A stretch of 64,000 bases of DNA from contig NC_135382.1 of the NCBI RefSeq assembly GCF_049243985.1, forward strand, positions 26,858,490 to 26,922,489. The letters are read 5' to 3'. Origin of the DNA: Paroedura picta. Lineage: Eukaryota; Chordata; Lepidosauria; Squamata; Gekkonidae. Of this stretch, positions 1 to 34,500 are shown in pieces; the stretch's first letter is position 1, and every line of letters begins with the position of its first letter. The notes under the pieces were generated by a model. That model saw only the letters and a list, made by a program, of their open reading frames with translations, did not search any database and was not told the origin of the DNA. Made by a program: the position numbers and the translations under genes.

Positions 1-2244
1 TAAGGGAAATAAGTAAAACTCTTTCATTGTCAGCTTTTAGTAATCCGTGTGTCTAAAAACTGCATAAACGTTGGGCACAATCCAGATTCTGTGAGATGAA
101 TATTCACATTTCTCACAAACACAGGTGACAAACGGCAAGTTCAAAGACGGCATGGACGCAGCAGCCATGACCCAGGTACAAAATGCTTGCAGCTGCTGTC
201 TACTGCAAACGAAAACACATTTGTACCCCCACAGATTTCACGCTGGGCATAAGCGATACGTGATTAGACACAAGACACCCCAAGTCCGTGCAACCACGTT
301 CGGGCACTTAAACCAAAGCACGTCCTTGGAGTAACCCAACCACAACTGTCTGCGAGAAATTCTAACAACATCCATTAACCTTGCAGAAACATCGGAAGAG
401 TGCTGACGAAATCTTTCAGAGCCTCTTTTGCTCGTCCGGCAGGTAGCCGCGATTGGTGACCGCGTATTTCAAAAGATAATTACTTTTCAAGAAAACAATT
501 GCACTTATTTGGGTCATAAAAGCCACCCTTTTACTACAGCCCTGCCGCCAGGCTAGAGCTAAACACCCCACAGGCAAACAAAAGGTCTGAAACGGTTCAG
601 CTGTTCTTGGGACATTGATTCTATATAAATGATATCCTCAATTCAACACCGGGCCAGCCTTTCTGAGCGCAAGAGGCTCAACACATCTGCTATATAATTC
701 AGCCCCTCTTTTACAGTGGTTTCATTACCAACCATAAAAACTGTAACAGTGGAACTGTATAAACAAACTGAACAGTGTTTTTACTGTAAAACATGAATGT
801 ACTATAAATATTTGTCTTTCCCTTCTCTCAGCATCTGTAATGAGAGAGGCAAATTCATGCCATATGTTTACAGAAAGGGGGGAGGAGCACATCTCAACAG
901 TTCACCCACGCTGCTATTTGTGAAGCTGTTAAACGGTTTTGAATCAACCCGCTTGCTTTTTTTTTTTAACACATACTTTTCCTAGCCAATCATTTTTAAG
1001 AAGTAGCTTTGGCACGTTTTTGTTCATGCCAATGTTGTTGTTTTTTTCAGGGGGGGGGGAGGGGAGTTCTAAAAGGGTCCACGGCCACAACCCAAACTGC
1101 TTCCTGCCTTTTTTCAGGCCAGTGTCCTGACTTGGACAGTACTTTGGTGTCAACTCCTTGTCCTTTGCATCAGAGGGCTTCTCCAATTGCATAAAGCCCT
1201 CCAATCAGTCATCATGGATTGTGACATCATCACACTATCATTGGAATGGAGCCTGCCCCTAACCTCTCACCCCAGGGAGCAAAGATTGATTGAAGCTTTC
1301 CTCCTTTTTAAGAACCTCTTCGGATGAAGGATGAACCACAAGTCAGAAGAAAGCTACTTGGAGAGCTGGATCTAACTTGGCTGCATAATGAGGTCACTAG
1401 TGGCAAATGATACCTTTTGATAGAGGCAAATGATAGAAGAGAGTGAAAAGGAAAGCAGAAAATGCCTGGCTTGCTTTTATTGGCAGTTATTTAACTGGCT
1501 TGGTTTGATTTATATGATTGAATTGCACTGTTTTTATTGGTAGGTTTTTATCAGGGTAATCTGTTTTTATTGTTTGACAGCCTATTTGCTTGGTTTTGTT
1601 TTACTGTGTGGCCTCAAGAAGGTCTGGAGAGATACAGTTCCTAAATAAATTAATTAAATATCCTTCCTGCCCAGACTCCCAGACCAATGCTTGCTGCTCA
1701 CCAGTGGCCATGCAGCAAGATGTTCACCCTAGCCCAGCTCTGATGCACCTAACTATGGGCGTGTGTCCTGATGAATGCTAAGGGACACACTAACATTTGG
1801 CCATAATATTTATCATTTGGTGATTGCGTGTCATGTATACCAGTGGTCATCAGTCTTTCGGAATCTGCGGAGCCCTATGAGAGTGTCATTTTGTTACCCG
1901 AACCCTAACACAGGGGGCAGAATCAATTTCACCTGCTGCATAGGTGCCAAAGCAGGCAGCAAGGCAGGAGGAAACGGAATCCCACCACCACAGATGCAAA
2001 ATTGCTGCAGGCGTGAAACAGCAGAGGACAAACAAGCCACTCTGAGAGCTCAGTTCATAAGTGATTGAGACTGTCAAAAGCAGTAAATTTACCTAGTAAA
2101 CAGGTTTGCAGCAATGTTCCCAGTGGGTATATTGGGAGGGCAGAGGCAATACTGTCCAATTGGCTCCAGGTTCATGAGCAATGGAGAATTGAACACACCC
2201 TATCCTACCCTGCTATTCCAAAGAGAAATTTCTTGCAAGCTTAC

Positions 2245-2470
2245 ATAGAATCATAGAGTTGGAAGGGGCCATACAGGCCATCTAGTCCAACCCCCTGCTC
2301 AACGCAGGATCAGCCCAAAGCATCCTAAAGCATCCAAGAAAAGTGTGTATCCAACCTTTGCTTGAAGATTGCCAGTGAGGGGGAGCTCACTACCTCCTTA
2401 GGCAGCATATTCCACTGCTGAACTACTCTGACTGTGTATCACTGGGCTAAGAGATTTTTTGAAGACCTCT
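2245..2470 (-). mobile_element. CR1 LINE 3' end
   Basis: The plus strand reads AGAATCATAGAGTTGGAAGG, then GGCCATCTAGTCCAACCCCC, the reverse complement of the CR1 3' UTR with its ATTCTATGAT end. About 220 bp are retained. Confidence 0.9.
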
Positions 2471-3715
2471 TCGACCAAGTGTCTTTGGGCAAATATATGA
2501 CCTCATTTTGCTGGGGCATGTGAGAATACCAGAGCTCCATGTCCAACCGGTAGCCTATAGAGGTGATCATCTAAATACTGTTCAGTATAACAGGTGTGAT
2601 ATGTATTTCTGGAGGCATTTGTATTATGGTTTGTAGAGGTATATATCTGGTCACTCCTGTAAGCATCGGTGAGAAACATTGGTTCCAGCAAATAAACTGA
2701 ACTGAAATCCCTTTTTTAAGTTTATAAACTTCCTACCTGGACTTCTTCTTTAAACTTCTGGAGGGGTTTGTTGTTGTTGTTTTTAAAGAACATGTACTTC
2801 ATTTTTTAAAATATAACATTTCAAATTCCAGCTGGTGAATACATACTCAGTAGCATAGGTAGTGTCTACAGCACACACAGCGCTTGAAATAGTTCTTCAA
2901 ACTTTTGGGATGCGTTTTTAAGAATATGTATTTCATTTTTAAAAATATAAAACTCTAGGTATTGAAAACTTACATAGCACTTCTTGATAAAAGAACAACT
3001 GAATGACAAAATGCTTCAGGCATGAAAACTCGCAATTTAAATACTAGATTTCGTGTGCGTTTCGTAAGGTGATGGCTACAATCAGGAACTGTGACGCTCT
3101 ACTCAATCATTACACTTTCATTCAATGATGCCAATAATATAATACAAAATAAGCCCTTGAGTTCCTCAGCTTGTGGCAAAGGATTTCAGCGTTCTCCTGA
3201 GCAAACATGTTTACAAACTGTACCAGAGTGTTTTTCATTAAGCCTTAAAGTCAATTAAGCCGAGAATTGGAACAATCATTCCTCCTTTACAAAGTATTGA
3301 TATTTTTTTCCTGGCCGCTTTAGGGCATTTCCACTACTCAAAGAGAGATTTATGCTTGACAATTTTGTTCTGATTAAAATGAATCATAGCTCTAAAAATT
3401 CTAATTTCCTCTTTTTACTGCAAGAAATTGTTGAACAGATCTAAACTAACTCGAACATCCCAACTCAAAACACCGATGAAAATATTAAGTATCTCTGGTT
3501 TGAGCCAGATCCCTACTGGGTGAGAGCTGCCCCTGCCGGTGAGTTCCCTTCCTGGGGGCCTCCAATCTGTAGCCTTTCTAGGTACTGGGGGATGAGGGGG
3601 GCCCATCCGCAGAGTTCTTCCACCCACCCACCTCCAATCTAATGCCCGTTGTATTCCTGAATGCAATGGACTTGTCCCCTAGTGTTATTGAAGCTAATAC
3701 TGGGGCATATTTTTA

Positions 3716-3900
3716 GTATTTATTTATTTAATTTTTATATTTGTATACCACCGCTCACGGCATTTTCCAGAAATCAATAAAAGCACAATAAAATCCCCCT
3801 AAAATACCCCTTAATACAAAATATCACAATATAAACCTTTCTTTGGACAACCTTGGAATGAACTTCCTTAGGCCTTCTGCAGCTTCCAATAGCTATTGGG
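3716..3900 (-). mobile_element. L2-like LINE 3' tail, reversed
   Basis: The plus strand TATTTATTTAATTTTTATAT then GTATACCACCGCTCACGGCA is the reverse complement of the L2-type end (GCGGTGGTATACAAAT). Confidence 0.6.
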
Positions 3901-4891
3901 CATCTATGGGATCAAACAACTTAAACCAATGGTAGCCAACATCCCATCCAACACAATGATAGCAAAACATGATGGAAACACAGAGATCAGAGGTAGAAAG
4001 CAGAAAGGTCCAGGCACAGTTTTTCCTCCCAGGAGTATTAAAAAAAAAACAGTCCATTGGGTTGCCGGCCTTTTTAATTGGACTGCAAGTTTATGTATAT
4101 GCATATCTGTACAGGATAGAGGCTCCCATTTGAAAAGTAGTACTGACCTGTTAAAATTAGTCAAAGTCATTTATTGTAAACATGCTTTCCTCCTCCTTCA
4201 CTTTAAGTAGGTGTTGTCTTCTATCTTCTTCTCAAGACTGCTTACAATTTGATGTAAATTTTAAACATCCTGTAATTCATCAACTAATTCTCTCCTAGTT
4301 ACACATTCCAAGTAATTAAAGTTCAGTAATAACTTATTCTTTCTGCTCCAGCACCTGCATTTCATTTGTTTATTTTCCCAGAGTCATAAATCTGAGGGAC
4401 TGTCAAAGTGCCATAATATTAGTGCAATAATCAAAGTTAATTAGTCCCTCTCAATAAACAACAACAAAGCCATTACAAAGACGCATTGAAAGTGCTCAGT
4501 CTGCCCACTTTACAGATGAGATTGTATGGGCGAACAATTAGGAGTTGGGAATGCTTAGCGAGACCAGCGGCTTCAGAACTAATTTGAAACAAAGACAAAG
4601 AGGGACCTTTTGTTCTTCAATTCTTTACCAAAAGTGCAACATCAATACTGATAAGGCGGCTGCAAGGGTGCCTAAACTGGCTTTTGAGAGGGACATTTTC
4701 ATATTCCTGTCAAGATATCTGACAATTCAGGTGTTTATTGTACAAAGGCAATGTTTGTTCATTTCCCATTCAAGTTTCAGATTTGCCTTGGCTGGATGGG
4801 TATATTAAACGCAAGCCAGGCCTTCAGGACACGACTTCACACCTAGCAACAATATTTGGATCTGGGATTTTTCAGAAATCCCAATTTGTTC

Positions 4892-5175
4892 AGAAGAAGA
4901 AGAAGAGTTGGTTCTTCTATGCGGCTTTTCTCTACCCGAAGGAGGCTCAAAGCGGCTTACAGTCGCCTTCCCTTTCCTCTCCCTACAACAGACACCTTGT
5001 GAGGTGGGTGAGGCTGAGAGAGCCCTGATATCACTGCCCGGTCAGAACAATTTTATCAGTGTCGTGGCAAGCCCAAGATCACCCAGTTGGCTGCAAGTGG
5101 GGGAGCGCAGAATCGAACCCAGCTCCCCAGATTAGAAGTCCGCACTCCTAACCACTACACCAAACTGGCTCTCAG
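4892..5175 (-). mobile_element. tRNA-derived SINE with GAA-repeat tail, full length
   Basis: Read on the minus strand, the tRNA-like head GTTTGGTGTAGTGGTTAGGA with a B-box-like GGTTCGATTC is followed by a CORE/MIR-like body and a tail ending AGAACCAACTCTTCTTCTTC. Confidence 0.88.
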
Positions 5176-5605
5176 CTCAGAAAGGAAGGGAAAAAACAGG
5201 GGGGGGAAATTGCAAACTAGAAGCTGTACCCATGGGAAGCACTATGCTGTCTGTAGGCACAACTAATCCTGGGCTGACTTCCTGGGGCTATTATGCATGT
5301 AAAGGTTTTCACTGAAGTCAGCATGCTGACCCTTTTAAAGCGTCATTTTAAAAAATGGTTCTGACCCGTGGTTTGATGTGTGTTTTCAATATACAACTGG
5401 AATCTTACCTACAGTTAAATCAGTCGGATATAACTAAGCACTAAGCATGGCTAAATATTCCATCTCATGGAAAAACCGATTTCTCTTATTAAGATTTGCC
5501 TTTTGATACCACTCTCCCAGCATGTGGCCATCGCAAAATCTTATTTCCCAGTGCCATTTGACCATTCTCAAGACAGATGCTAAGCACCTTAGATGCCCCC
5601 CTTAC

Positions 5606-28430
<22,825 letters not shown>

Positions 28431-31374
28431 TGTAGAAGGAGCGGGACAGGGTCGTTGTTAAAAAGAAAGAGGGCTGGCTCGTTTGGGGAAATTCTTCACC
28501 CTCTTTTTTGGGGGTTTGCGACTTTTATTTAAAAAAATAATAATTTGTCTTTTGGTTTTTGTAGGTAAAACAGAAGAGTAGTGTATGCAAGATACTCCCC
28601 ACCAAGCTCTCTGTTCTTGTTCTCCACGATTCTGTTCGGGAAGGGCTTCTGGAATAGTCCTAAACATTTGTTTGCAAATGTAATCCAATTTAACTTTGGT
28701 GTCGCCCATCGCCGCCTGTATTTGGCTGTGTACTGGAAGGAAGGGACATAGTATAGCCTTTAAAAAGGGCACGTGTAAATTACAGTTTGGTAACATCCAG
28801 GCAATTAGCTGGCCAATTGCTTAACACATGCTTTCTTCCAAGCTCGCATGCCTAGTCTCTCCTATTAACTGTAGGTGTTGTATTTCACACAAGCATCTAT
28901 AGTAGAATAATGGCTTCAGTTTTTGCTTTTGTAAAACTGGTTCATGCATTGGGTCTGCAGATTTTCTAGCAGGCATGTGCAAGCATGTACTACTACATTA
29001 TCTCCACCTGTTTCCTTGGAGAAGCTAACACTGCCAGTGTTACCTTAATAAGGTAATGAGTTGCAGATGTTCCCAATTAACTTGTTTTGTGAAATGGGCT
29101 TCTAGCTAGAGGAAGTCAGCATTCCATCTCCTGGTTTAGGATTGGTTCTTCTCATGTCTTCTGCCCCAACATCAGTAAGTCTATTGGCTTATTAATAAAT
29201 TGTCAAATAGTCCTGAATGGCTTTTGTGTCTAGAATCCCACTGGGGAAAAGCCATTAAAAAACTTAATTTGTAACACCATTTTGTAAAACTTTGTCTTCC
29301 CCAACCTGTAACTTGCTTGTGTTTGACCATACTGTACCTGTGGACTCTGGGCTTTTGAAACTCCAAGAGCTTTGCCATTCTTTGTGCTTAAGTGGGCATA
29401 CTTGCTAGCAAGAGGTGTTCTTATTTTTCACTGCTTCATACAACTGTCTATGTGCACCTTAATAAATAAATCCAATACAAAATAATTTTGAAAAACCTTT
29501 TGTCTGTTTGTCTGTCTATACAAGCTAAGTGGTAGCCTGTGCCTTGTGTTGTGTTACTCTACCAATTCTGTATTGTGGTTTCTTGGCTCTGTGCTGGGTC
29601 AAGACTCCTGTTAATTCCCTGATAGGCCTCAAGGCTGCCTCTGAGCCTTGAAAGCCTTGAGAACCATTCAGAGGTGGTGGCTGGCAGCCCTACCTAGTTG
29701 GAGTATATAACTTCCCTGTTTTTTGTAATCTTGTTCCTGACCCATCTTAGTTGAGGTCTGCGGACTTGGCCTCTGCTAAGCAGGGTGTGACCACAGCCTT
29801 GCAACGGCTGCAGGTGGATGCAGGTAGGATTCATGTTGCAATGGATGCAGGTAGGATTAATGTACAGCGTACTCTTTTTATATACATGTGTGGAGTAATT
29901 ACATATTACATTCAGTGCATGAAAACGGAATATTGGATCGAATGCCCACACTTGTCCATGTGCTGGCCGTTTCATTTTCAAAGTAAACATCTACTTGTTA
30001 CAAACAGGTATTTGCACGTACGCACAGGTTGGATGTGTATATGCCATGCCATTTGAACATGACTACATTCAAAATGGTAACAGATTCCCAGGTCCAGACC
30101 CTGCAGCCCGTGGAACATGGGTTATGGAGTCTCCTCAATTTCTGCACCCATGTTGCCCAATTCAAATGCAGCGCACTTGGAGTTTGTGTTTCAGCCTTCC
30201 CTTGTATGCTGTTCCCATCACCCAGCAACAGTCCTTGTAGTGCATTAAGTCCATCGACACTTTCCTTTCATATGGTCCAGAGGGCCAGTTACAGTCTTCA
30301 GATTGCCTTCCCCTAATTTGCGTGGCCTGTTTTGCAGGTATCATACACTGTGGGATTTTTTCCATCACTGCCCTCTCTTTATGGAATGGAGAGGAGCCCC
30401 TTCATTGGGCCCCCTTGAATCATTTCCTTCCAAAAAATGATATGGGAGCAAATGTTCTCGACACATGCCACAGTTGTAATCTGAATCAGGCACTGTGTAT
30501 GGGGAAACTGCAACTAATGTGACTTGCACACCTGGACTAAATCTATGTTCTCTGTGAATTGGCCAAATTTAGGCTTGACGGGAGAGCCTGTGTGTATTTA
30601 TTCCTCCCCCATACATCGGACTGGGGACTCCAAACTGGGCCACGTCCATGCTGAATTTGGGCTTGTGAACCAGCACATGCTCATCCCTACTCAACAATTA
30701 TTATTATGGGAATTCCTTGTTGATTCCTTACTAGCTAAGACTGCCAAATGCATATGAGTGGATTGATATAGATGTTCTCCTTATTTAGATGATTCTCCAG
30801 CCATGGAAAATGTAATGAAAGTGTAACAGAACAGAGCAATCTATGTGTAATAAGTCAAAAACTGCACCAGGTGGAGCTGTAGACATAGTATAACAGTATT
30901 CACAGAAAAAGAGAAAGAGAGAGCACTCTCAGCCATCTAGGTTGGATTCCTATAATGTGCTTTACATGGATGAGGCTGCCTTTGGAAGCAGTCCAGAACT
31001 TCAGCTACTCCAAATATAACAGCCAGGGGCATGATCCAAGGATCATACTGAAAGATCTGAACTGGCTGCCGATTTGGTTTCCAGGCAGAATTCAAAGTGC
31101 TCGTTCTTCCCTTTAAAGTCCCAAATGGCTTAGGCATTTGAAAGACCACCTCCTCTGAAATTTCTTACCCCCCCCCACTTAAGAGTTGCCTCACAAGCCC
31201 TGGGGGGCACATCCTGGTTGGAGGGCATGGGGAGTCGCTTGACCCTGACCTAATTTAGAGTTCTGGAAAGGCAATTTCCCTGAAGCATAAAACAATTTCC
31301 CAGTTTTTTTTTCCTGTGCAATAAGATACCAAACCGTCAGTTCTGCAGTGCCTGCATGTGTACGTTTCATCTGA
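28431..31374. other. Intergenic stretch between the flavoprotein gene and WWOX
   Basis: About 3 kb with no convincing exon on either strand, including the probable 3' UTR of the flavoprotein gene at its right end. Plus-strand AATAAATAAAT at about 29460 could end a transcript diverging from the WWOX promoter, but nothing else supports that. I recognise few repeats here. Confidence 0.55.
30597..30602 (-). terminator. Candidate poly(A) signal of the flavoprotein gene
   Basis: This is the first canonical AATAAA I find downstream of the stop on the minus strand, about 775 nt past it. It would give a moderate-length 3' UTR. No other evidence supports it, and a variant hexamer nearer the stop could be used. 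Confidence 0.3.
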
Positions 31375-31553
31375 TTACTCAAACATGGTAGCAAACAATC
31401 CATTTTGCTTGAAATCTTCTGCCACTTGTTTTGAGTGTCGGATTTTAGCCGCTAGGGCCTCAAATACATCGTTCTGATCCACGGCTGTGGCCACCTTATA
31501 GATTAATTCTTCCATGGATTCCAAACCTCTCAGTCCAAGGTTCACTCCACAGC
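31375..31553 (-). CDS. Flavoprotein gene, terminal coding exon 5
   Basis: After acceptor CTGGCAG this exon completes Gly351 and encodes CGVNLGLRGLESMEELIYKV (352-371), then an Ala/Lys-rich helix, ending GLFATMFE and stop TAA at 31377-31375. GCGVNLGLRG corresponds to the GxGxNxG helix that caps the flavin pyrophosphate in hydroxylases. The protein ends soon after the catalytic fold, with no extra C-terminal domain. Confidence 0.9.
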
Positions 31554-34500
31554 CTGCCAGACAGTGGGTTGGAAGAGAAAGAGAGGGTTACTTTTATAGG
31601 CAAAACTTCAATGAGTTAGTTATTCTGTGCTGTTCCTCTGGGCATGTGTTGCAATGGAAGATTTCCTCCCCTGGCTATGTCCTTCATCCTCCCCTGTTCA
31701 CTTCCCTTTTGCAGGGCTAAAATTATTTTAAGCGCATGCACTAACCCGTGTCAAAATTCAGCACTCTGGCTGCTTCTCCTTCCACAGTAACAACAGTGTT
31801 TTCTCCTTCAATGAAAGCCGCAGTGACCCGCCTGTGGGAGAGCATAATCTCAAATATTCGAGGGCTGCACTGGATGTGATGGAGTGTCAGTTCATTCACT
31901 CTGGGCTCAATATCCATCTTGTAAGCATTGAAAGACTGGTGGAAGATGCTTTTCATTATCTGTGGACAACAGCAACATTGTTCAAGGTCACACGTGTGTG
32001 TAATCCCATGGAATGCTTTAAAGCAGGGGTAGTCAACCTGTGGTCCTCCAGATGCCCATGGACTACAATTCCCATGAGCCCCTGCCAGCAAACGCTGGCA
32101 GGGGCACATGGGAATTGCAGTCCATGGACATCTGGAGGACCACAGGTTGACTACCCCTGCTTTAAAGTAATCTAACTCAAGGCCGGCTACAAGTTACGAT
32201 ACTGTATGTAGATGACCTGCTCAAGTACCTAGTTTCGATTGCATTGGAACGATGGGCGGCAGTCCAGGGATCGAGTAAACATCTTCTATTTAGATTGATG
32301 CAGACAAAAAAAAATCCAACGTTCTTTTATCTACTATATTTGTACCCTTTAACCTACTCAAATTGTCTGTCTCTCTCACGTTCTCATATACAGGAAAATA
32401 ATGTTGCCAATGACCTGGAGAAAAATGGCAAGCTGCCCCTTTAAAGAGAGGCTGAGGCACTGTGAAAAGCTTCAACAGCCTCTTTCCATACCTTAGGTCT
32501 TTGTTAAAAGAGTAAGATATTTTCTTTCCAGGTGCTTGACAATCCCAGTACAGTGATCTATGCTGTCATTAATCGTGGAAGGGGGAAAGACTGGCAAAGA
32601 TGCATTAATGCATTTTTCCCCATTTCCAGAATAAAGCAATGATATGCACATGATAGAAGGAGTATCAGTTTTTATCAGGAAAACTGTGCCCAGGTAGAAA
32701 GGGTTAGATCCTTTTCCCACCAGCACCATGGTTCTTTTCTGAATTGGAGTTACATGCAACCTGGGAAGCTCCAATAAAAGATCTCCTAGTGTCGGATCTA
32801 TTATTGCCATGTGAAAAGCAAACGTTTTGGATACTCACTGTGGAACTGAATGTATGGCGTAGGAACCTCACAATTTTGGAATCAGAAGCTGGGCAGGCCA
32901 AAGCCAGGTAGCGGTTGCGGAAAGTCCCATAGATTTTCAGATGGAATCCAGGTTTAGAAGACTCCTTCCCCAGAGCAGTCATATCCATGCCATAAGCAGA
33001 GAGATCAAAGTACAGGCTGTGAGCCCGTATCTCAGGCGTTGGCACCTGTAATGTGTAAATCATGGAAGGGAAGTAATTTTGTGACAGATGGCTTGGCAGA
33101 TAGGGCATTATGAACCCTTGTGTGCATTTTCATTCCGGCTCCCCCCCCCCTCTTTTTAATTTCCCCCCGTTGCTACTATTTATGGTGGAGCAGCACTGCT
33201 CTAACCTGCATATGCTATTCAGCCATGCCCTTTAAGTTATACTGCTTATTGTACTGCTTATTGACTTTTCCAAGAAGCGCACAGGATTCTTACCACAGTT
33301 CTTCTGTGACTTATTTGGCCCATAGCTATTGTGACAACAACCAGCAGCGTGTATATCTAATTCAGGTTAAGAGTAAGTGTGGTACAATGGTTCAAGAACA
33401 AGACTATGCCTGGGAAAACTCAGATTCAAATCCCTTAAACTCCCTGAGTTGACCTAGGGCTGGTTGTTCTCTTTAAGCCTAAACTGCATCACAAAGTTGT
33501 TGGGAGGGTAAAATGGAGATTCCCAGTTTCCCAGCCATATTCTACATGATCATGCCACTTCTGGGGTTCCTTGAAGCCTGAAGAATGTTTCAGGGGGTTC
33601 TCAATATTAAAAAGTTGAGAAAGGATTGATTAGACCCTTATACACAATCTGGATGGCTACAGCAAGTGAACCAAGTGCTCACTTGAAGTTCTCATACCAA
33701 ATCAGACCACTGGGTCATCTTGGTCAGAATAGTCTATTCAGACTGGCAGCAGGGACTTCCATATCACCTGCGTGTTTTTAAACTGGAGATGGTAGAAGTT
33801 GAACCTGGAACCTTCTGCAAAGAAAGCAGATGCTCTACCACTGAGCCACAGCCCCACCCCTAGGTTTTGTGTAGTTGGGAACAAAGACACTGAAGAAAGA
33901 ATAAGTGAGTGATTGCCAGCCACCAGATCACCTTTACCTGTCTTTGATCTGGTCTTTCAATGACAGCATTGGCTCCATAAGCATTGCAGGACTCTACAAT
34001 GTAGTCTGGACTGATTCCAAGGATTGCGCTAGATTCTCCACAGGATCCATCAGCTATGATAATTATCTTGGGCCAATCGGAGGTCAAATTCTTCTTGAGA
34101 AAGTCATCTGAAAACTAACAGAAAGTTGGCTCATGAATATTGCATGTAGGCACGCTACAATGTAGTTAAACAGATTCATTTCTACCCCACCATTCTTCCA
34201 GTGTGAGATGTAGAGTAGTATACATGGTGATAGTGCTGTTCTGATCCAGCAGTCCTGTCAGAGCTCTCTCAGACTCACCTCCCTCACAGGGTGTTGTGGG
34301 GAGAGGAAGGGAAGGTAATTGTAAGCCACTTTGAGACTCCTTCTGGTAGAGAAAAGCAGCATATAAGAACCCACTCTTCTTCATCAGTAATATCAGGGCT
34401 CTCTCAGCCTCACTCTGTCAGTCTCACCTACCTCACAGGGTGTCTGTTGTGGGGAGAGGAAAGGGAAGGCGACTGTAAGCCGCTTTGAGGCTCCTTTGGG

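Larger units (their letters stand above)
1..5605 (-). other. WWOX intron 5 (3' part continues outside the window)
   Basis: I see no exon-like segment on either strand. Recognisable content is a CR1 3' end (2245-2470), an L2-like tail (3716-3900), one tRNA-derived SINE (4892-5175) and several homopolymer G/T runs near 965-1060. Short open frames here are not conserved-looking. Confidence 0.7.

Noticed and set aside
28458-28796. 112-aa minus-strand frame containing MGDTKVKLDYICKQMF
   Set aside because: No recognisable domain, no splice partner and no similarity to a neighbour; left as intergenic.
30770-31374. Additional flavoprotein exons downstream of 31375
   Set aside because: The frame has a clean stop at 31375 and the downstream sequence shows no splice-flanked coding segment.
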